Positions 60,323 through 64,000 of a DNA stretch of 64,000 bases are shown here, in pieces. The notes below the pieces were generated by a model. The model did no database searches. It saw only the letters and a program-made list of their open reading frames with translations, and was not told where the DNA came from. Source of the DNA: Microbacterium sp. Root53 (GTDB lineage Bacteria > Actinomycetota > Actinomycetes > Actinomycetales > Microbacteriaceae); NCBI RefSeq assembly GCF_001426925.1, contig NZ_LMFR01000023.1:1420-65419 (forward strand). The letters run 5' to 3'. Positions within the stretch are counted from its first letter, which is position 1, and the number at the start of each line of letters is the position of its first letter. The translations under genes and the position numbers were made by a program.

Positions 60323-61573
60323 GTGCCCTTCGACGTCCCCTCGGCTGAGCCCGCGCCCACGCGCCGCTCTCGCCGCGTCGCAGATGCGCGCCCCGTAACC
60401 CAGGCGCCGCTGACGCGCCGCCAGCTGCGCGCCCTCGGCGCCGACGGCGCCCGCCGCGCTCCTGAGTCCGACCTGCCTGCCGTGCCCGCGCCCGAGGCGC
60501 CGGTGCGGCACATCCGTTTCGACGCGGACGTCCCGGCCGAGCCCGCGGCGGCCGAGAAGGCGGAGCCCGAGGCCATCGCCGAGACGGTGACCCGCGCCGA
60601 GGTGCCGGCCGCCGAGAAGCCGCTGCCGGAGGACCCGGTCGACCTGTTCATCGAGGCCGCGCGCGCCCTGAACTTCACGGGTGAGACGCCGGTCGCGTCC
60701 CCTGAGCCGGACCTCGCCGCCGAGTCCGAGCCCCGGACCGGCGCCCACCACGTCGCGCGCCGCCCCTCGGCCTTCCGTCGCGTGGCGACCGTCGCCGCCT
60801 CGATCAGCGCGTTCGGCGTCGTCGGCCTGCTTGCCGTGGGCATGACCACGCCGATCACCGCGCTCGCAGCGGACGTGGATGTCGCCGCGGCCACCACCTC
60901 GATCAGCGCATCCGGCGCCGAGGAGGCGGCCGAGGAGGAGATCCAGGCCTTCGTCGCGCCCGCCGAGGTGAAGAACGCGCAGATCGAGCGCGCCAGCGGA
61001 TACGAGACCGCGACGTTCGCCGAGCTCGCCGCCGTGACGGGCATCAACACGGCCAACGCCGTGTACGTCAACGACCCGACCGCCGACATCCAGTGGCCGA
61101 TCGTGCTCGGCACGAGCATGTCGTCGGCCTTCGGTCAGCGCTGGGGCCGCCTGCACGAGGGCATCGACTTCACGCCCGGCAACGGCGCCCCGATCCAGGC
61201 CATCGCAGACGGCACGGTCCGCGTCGCGACGGAGGCCGGCGGCGCGTACGGCGTGCACGTGTACATCGACCACGTCATCGACGGCCAGGTCATCTCGAGC
61301 CACTACGCGCACATGCAGTACGGCTCGCTCAACGTGGTCCCCGGCCAGCAGGTCGAGGTCGGCGACGTCCTCGGCGTCGTCGGAAACACGGGCCGCTCGT
61401 TCGGCGCGCACCTGCACTTCGAGCTGCGTCTGCCGGGCGGTCAGGCCATCGACCCGATGCCGTGGCTCAAGGAGCACGCCGGCACGCACTACCCGAAGGG
61501 CCAGGTCGAGGAGACCGTCGGCGAGGCCGCGGACGCCGCCGAGAATGCGGTCGAGGGGGTCGCCGGCGAGTGA
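60323..61573 (+). CDS. Membrane-anchored M23 metallopeptidase
   Basis: 416 residues. A long charged cytoplasmic N-terminus (about 1-155) precedes one membrane helix at about 156-185 (VAASISAFGVVGLLAVGMTT). An extracellular linker leads to a C-terminal LytM/M23 domain (about 250-400). Zinc ligands lie in LHEGIDFTP, SHYAHMQYG and AHLHFELRLPGG, with PIQAIADGTVRVA between them, so the enzyme should be active on peptidoglycan. It starts at GTG with GAAAGATC upstream. The 177-nt upstream region has a TAGTGT/TTTATCC AT-rich promoter-like patch near 60217; nothing else was recognised there. Confidence 0.9.
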   Translation: MPFDVPSAEPAPTRRSRRVADARPVTQAPLTRRQLRALGADGARRAPESDLPAVPAPEAPVRHIRFDADVPAEPAAAEKAEPEAIAETVTRAEVPAAEKPLPEDPVDLFIEAARALNFTGETPVASPEPDLAAESEPRTGAHHVARRPSAFRRVATVAASISAFGVVGLLAVGMTTPITALAADVDVAAATTSISASGAEEAAEEEIQAFVAPAEVKNAQIERASGYETATFAELAAVTGINTANAVYVNDPTADIQWPIVLGTSMSSAFGQRWGRLHEGIDFTPGNGAPIQAIADGTVRVATEAGGAYGVHVYIDHVIDGQVISSHYAHMQYGSLNVVPGQQVEVGDVLGVVGNTGRSFGAHLHFELRLPGGQAIDPMPWLKEHAGTHYPKGQVEETVGEAADAAENAVEGVAGE

Positions 61574-61655
61574 GACTCGCGCGGGCGCGCACTCGGTTTC
61601 GAGGACGGGCCCGGAGGGTGATATCCTCTTCTGGTTGCCCCGATGCGGGCAGCAC

Positions 61656-61727
61656 GCCCCGATAGCTCAGTGGCAGAGCACTTCCATGGTAAGGAAGGGG
61701 TCGTCAGTTCAATCCTGACTCGGGGCT
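61656..61727 (+). tRNA. tRNA-Thr (GGT)
   Basis: 72 nt. Acceptor GCCCCGA pairs with TCGGGGC, the D-arm is GCTC...GAGC, and the anticodon GGT is at 61688-61690 in a CTTCC/GGAAG arm. The T-arm is CAGTTCAATCCTG. No encoded CCA. A TATCCT at 61622-61627 with TTCGAG 18 bases upstream is a likely promoter for this and the next tRNA. Confidence 0.95.
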
Positions 61728-61752
61728 CTCGACATCCGCCGGATGTCTGCGC

Positions 61753-61826
61753 GGCGGAGTAGCTCAGTTGGTGAGAGCGCACGACTCATAATCGTGAGGT
61801 CGCGGGTTCGAGTCCCGCCTCCGCTA
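61753..61826 (+). tRNA. tRNA-Met (CAT)
   Basis: 74 nt. Acceptor GGCGGAG pairs with CTCCGCT (first pair G-U), the anticodon CAT is at 61787-61789 in an ACGAC..GTGAGG arm, and the T-arm is GGGTTCGAGTCCC. The first pair is formed, and the sequence resembles actinobacterial elongator Met tRNA. Lysidine-modified Ile tRNA is less likely. It is 25 nt from tRNA-Thr and shares its terminator. Confidence 0.9.
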
Positions 61827-61834
61827 CAGCGAAG

Positions 61835-61867
61835 AAGAAGCGCCCTGCGGGGCGCTTCTTTCGTTTT
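61835..61867 (+). terminator. Rho-independent terminator after tRNA-Thr/tRNA-Met
   Basis: AAGAAGCGCCC (61835-61845), a TGCG loop, GGGCGCTTCTT (61850-61860) and then TTCGTTTT. This is the only classical stem plus T tract in the window. Confidence 0.92.
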
Positions 61868-61949
61868 GAGCGGGTTCTCGCTCGGGGAGGCCTCGCGGCG
61901 TTGGGGCGACGTGCTGACGATCCGCACGGACTCTCACCCGAGGAGAACC

Positions 61950-62516
61950 ATGACTGCTCTCGATGCCTCCATGAACGGCGACTGGCTGTTCGATCGCGAC
62001 CACACGCGCGTCGGCTTCTCGGCCCGGCACGCGATGGTCACCAAGGTCCGCGGTGCGTTCAACGACGTCGACGGGAGGATCCACGTGGATGTGGACCACC
62101 CCGAGAACTCCTGGGTCGAGGTGCGCGTCCAGGTCGCCAGCATCGACACCCGCAGCGCCCAGCGCGACGAGCACCTGCGCAGCGCCGACTTCTTCGACGC
62201 CGAGACGTACCCCGAGATCGTGTTCCGCAGCACGGCCGAGGACGAGGTCGACGAGAACGCCCTCAACGTGATCGGCGACCTCACGATCCGCGACATCACG
62301 CGCCAGGTCACGATCCCGCTGTCGTTCACGGGGATCGAGCGCGACCCGTTCGGCAACCTCCGCGCGGGCTTCGAGGGCACGCGCCGCCTGGACCGCCGCG
62401 ACTTCGGCCTCGAGTGGAACGCCGCGCTCGACACGGGCGGCGTGCTTGTCTCCGAGAAGATCACGCTCGAGTTCGAGATCTCGGCCATCAAGGCCGAGGA
62501 GGCCATCGAGGGCTGA
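61950..62516 (+). CDS. YceI-family protein
   Basis: A 188-residue lipocalin-like beta-barrel of the YceI family, which binds polyprenyl-type lipids. DWLFDRDHTRVGFSARHAMV opens the protein (family start W-x-D-x-x-H). VRGAFNDVDGRI, RDEHLRSADFFDAETYPEI (about 73) and FGLEWN near 148 follow, and it ends in KITLEFEISAIK. No signal peptide is present, so it is cytosolic. AGGAGA lies four bases before the ATG. It lies alone after the tRNA terminator. Confidence 0.93.
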   Translation: MTALDASMNGDWLFDRDHTRVGFSARHAMVTKVRGAFNDVDGRIHVDVDHPENSWVEVRVQVASIDTRSAQRDEHLRSADFFDAETYPEIVFRSTAEDEVDENALNVIGDLTIRDITRQVTIPLSFTGIERDPFGNLRAGFEGTRRLDRRDFGLEWNAALDTGGVLVSEKITLEFEISAIKAEEAIEG

Positions 62517-62566
62517 GGCGCCCCGCCGCTGGTACGCCGCCGTCGCCGGTCACGGACTGAGCGGCG

Positions 62567-63478
62567 TCAGGCGACCACCCAGGGGAACGCCTTCGCCCTG
62601 CTTCGCGCGCCCGAGCGCGAGCGCGACCGGTTGGGCTCGTCCAGTTGTCCGGTGATCTCCTCGCCCAGGTGCACGAGCGTCCCGAAGGACTCGGTCGTCA
62701 GCCAGTCGGGACGGAACGCGAACACGAGATCCTCGGTGGCCGTGTTGCCGGATGCGCCGGGGGCGAACGGGCACCCGCCCAGCCCGCCCAGGGCGCCGTC
62801 CACGACCGTCGCGCCGCCGTCGGCGGCCGCGGCGGCGTTCGCGACGCCGAGGCCCCACGTGTCGTGCCCGTGGTACACGATCCCGAGCCCGGCGCGCTCG
62901 CGTGCCGCCAGAGCGACGCGCTCGCGCACCTCCGCGGGGTGGGCCTGACCGAGCGTGTCGCACACCACCACGTCCACGGCCCCCGCGGTGCGCGGGTCGT
63001 TCAGGACGCCCGCGAACCGCTCGATCGGCACCTCGCCTTCGAACGGGCACGTGAACGACGTCGCGATGCACAGCTGCACGCTGCCGCCGACCTCGGCCGC
63101 GGCCGCGATGGCGTCGGGCATGGCGGCGAGCGACGTCTCGGTGTCGCGGCCGATGTTCGCCTGGTTGTGGCTGTCCGACGCCGAGAAGCAGTACTGGAAG
63201 CGCCGCGCGCCGGCGGCCGCGGCCTTCTCGACGTGACGCGGTGTCGCGACCCACACCCACACGCGGTCGCGCTCCTCCGGCGTGAGCGCCGCGATGACGT
63301 CCAGGGTGTCGGCGAGCGTCGGCACGAGATCTGGCCGCGCCATGGAGCCGACCTCGATGTGCTCCAGGCCCAGCGCGAACAGCTCGCGCACGAGCCGGAC
63401 CTTGCGCTCCGTGGGGAGAGGCTTGCCTGCCAGCTGCAAGCCGTCGCGGAGCGTCACGTCGCGGTACTGCAGCGTCAT
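62567..63478 (-). CDS. HMG-CoA lyase-like enzyme
   Basis: A 303-residue DRE-TIM metallolyase of the hydroxymethylglutaryl-CoA lyase group. VTLRDGLQ (residue 8) carries the catalytic Arg-Asp, IEVGSMARPDLVP lies near 41, and the metal-binding His pair is in YHGHDTWGLGVANA (about 202). The family signature GGLGGCPFAPGASGN (about 233) includes the catalytic Cys. It cleaves a 3-hydroxy-3-methyl-acyl-CoA to acetyl-CoA plus a keto acid. Overlap by ATGA with a CoA-transferase suggests the transferase activates the substrate, so the two may degrade a branched dicarboxylate. Confidence 0.9.
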   Translation of the reverse strand: MTLQYRDVTLRDGLQLAGKPLPTERKVRLVRELFALGLEHIEVGSMARPDLVPTLADTLDVIAALTPEERDRVWVWVATPRHVEKAAAAGARRFQYCFSASDSHNQANIGRDTETSLAAMPDAIAAAAEVGGSVQLCIATSFTCPFEGEVPIERFAGVLNDPRTAGAVDVVVCDTLGQAHPAEVRERVALAARERAGLGIVYHGHDTWGLGVANAAAAADGGATVVDGALGGLGGCPFAPGASGNTATEDLVFAFRPDWLTTESFGTLVHLGEEITGQLDEPNRSRSRSGARSRAKAFPWVVA

Positions 63479-64000
63479 CGGAGTGCCTCCTCGTAGGCGT
63501 CGATCCTGGCGTCGTCCCAGCCGAGCTCGGCAAGGATCTCACGCGTGTGCTGGCCCAGGTCGGGGCCGACGTGCGAGATCGGCAGCGAGCGGCCGCCGAA
63601 GACCGGCACGATGCCCGGGAACCCGACGGCCGGTCGCACGCCAGCGCCGTCGTCGACGTCGAACCGCTGGATCATGTCGCGCGCCGCGTACTGCTCGTCC
63701 GTGCAGACGTCCTCGGCCGTGTAGATCGGGCCCGACGGCACGCCCGCCGCATCCAGGATGCGCAGCGCCTCCGCGCTGGGCAGCGTCGCGGCCCACCCGC
63801 CGATCGCGTCGTCGAGCAGATCGCGAGCCTCCCAGCGCCCCTCGTTCGACTGCAGCGCCGGATCCTTCGCGAGATCGTCGCGGCCGATCGCCGTCATGTA
63901 GCGCTGATAGATTGAGTCGCCGTTGCCTGCCACGACGATGCTCTTCCCGTCCGCGCAGAGGTATGCGTTCGACGGGGCGATGCCCTGCATCCGGCCCCCG
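63475..64000 (-). CDS. CaiB/BaiF class III CoA-transferase (partial, runs off window)
   Basis: Only the C-terminal ~175 residues are in the window; the frame stays open to the right edge. GIAPSNAYLCADGKSIVVAG, WEARDLLDDAI and AGVPSGPIYTAEDVCTDEQY match the small domain of class III CoA-transferases, which move CoA between carboxylic acids. The catalytic Asp is upstream and not seen. The stop overlaps the ATG of the lyase gene (ATGA). An ATG at 63990 is internal, not the start. Confidence 0.88.
   Translation of the reverse strand, partial: GGRMQGIAPSNAYLCADGKSIVVAGNGDSIYQRYMTAIGRDDLAKDPALQSNEGRWEARDLLDDAIGGWAATLPSAEALRILDAAGVPSGPIYTAEDVCTDEQYAARDMIQRFDVDDGAGVRPAVGFPGIVPVFGGRSLPISHVGPDLGQHTREILAELGWDDARIDAYEEALR

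Noticed and set aside
61753..61826. Reading the CAT tRNA as initiator or Ile2
   Set aside because: The first acceptor pair is formed (G-U), unlike the C-A mismatch of initiators, and the body matches elongator Met tRNAs. Ile2 remains only a minor possibility.

Overview
The window is a stretch of high-GC, gene-dense chromosome from an actinobacterium, most likely a Microbacteriaceae member (Microbacterium-like). The evidence is the actinobacterial E1-E2 fusion form of 2-oxoglutarate dehydrogenase (OdhA), a SigH/zinc anti-sigma pair, FprA-type ferredoxin reductase, menaquinone genes (isochorismate synthase, MenG, polyprenyl diphosphate synthase), and many leaderless genes with a TAnnnT box 5-8 nt before the start codon. 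The genus is inferred, not proven. No rRNA, IS element, prophage or CRISPR array was seen. There are three tRNAs (Tyr, Thr, Met).

Layout. 0-5.3 kb: an unknown four-TM membrane protein, an alpha/beta hydrolase, an IclR regulator and a 2-oxoacid or acetoin dehydrogenase cluster (E1 alpha, E1 beta and a bare 76-residue lipoyl domain with no E2 acyltransferase). 5.3-16 kb: housekeeping genes (Bcp, RsgA, AroA, SigH/anti-sigma, GNAT, OdhA) and an apparently 5'-truncated flotillin. 16-22.2 kb: a pair of CNNM/CBS membrane proteins preceded by a small overlapping leader ORF, an old-yellow-enzyme, NAD(P)HX dehydratase, a GT87-like membrane protein and a thiamine-binding protein. 22.2-29.5 kb: a defence islet with a MazEF-type toxin-antitoxin pair followed 42 nt later by a complete Wadjet operon (jetABCD), an anti-plasmid SMC/nuclease system. 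29.6-32.2 kb: an MFS exporter, an agmatine deiminase remnant that lost its catalytic C-terminus and ends in an Lrp-like tail, and a divergent TetR with a clear operator.

32.2-43.5 kb: DUF4126, MetX, a glycerate kinase/alditol oxidase pair, menaquinone and isoprenoid genes, FprA and a DEAD-box helicase with a long 5' leader. 43.8-55.2 kb: a secreted M23 peptidase with five exact 135-bp repeats, then a maltodextrin regulon: LacI and an alpha-glucosidase on one strand, divergent from a solute-binding protein, MalF, MalG and a cyclomaltodextrinase-like GH13. Two cre-like LacI operators lie between the two arms. No ATPase gene is present, so a shared MsiK-type ATPase elsewhere is likely. 55.2-64 kb: a hydrolase, GntR, YajQ, a FusB-type EF-G-binding protein, tRNA genes, an inositol monophosphatase, a membrane-anchored M23 peptidase, YceI, and an HMG-CoA-lyase-like protein coupled to a CoA-transferase that runs off the right edge.

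Functional identifications come from motif and family recognition in the translations. No database search was run, and start codons were chosen from RBS, leaderless-promoter and overlap evidence.
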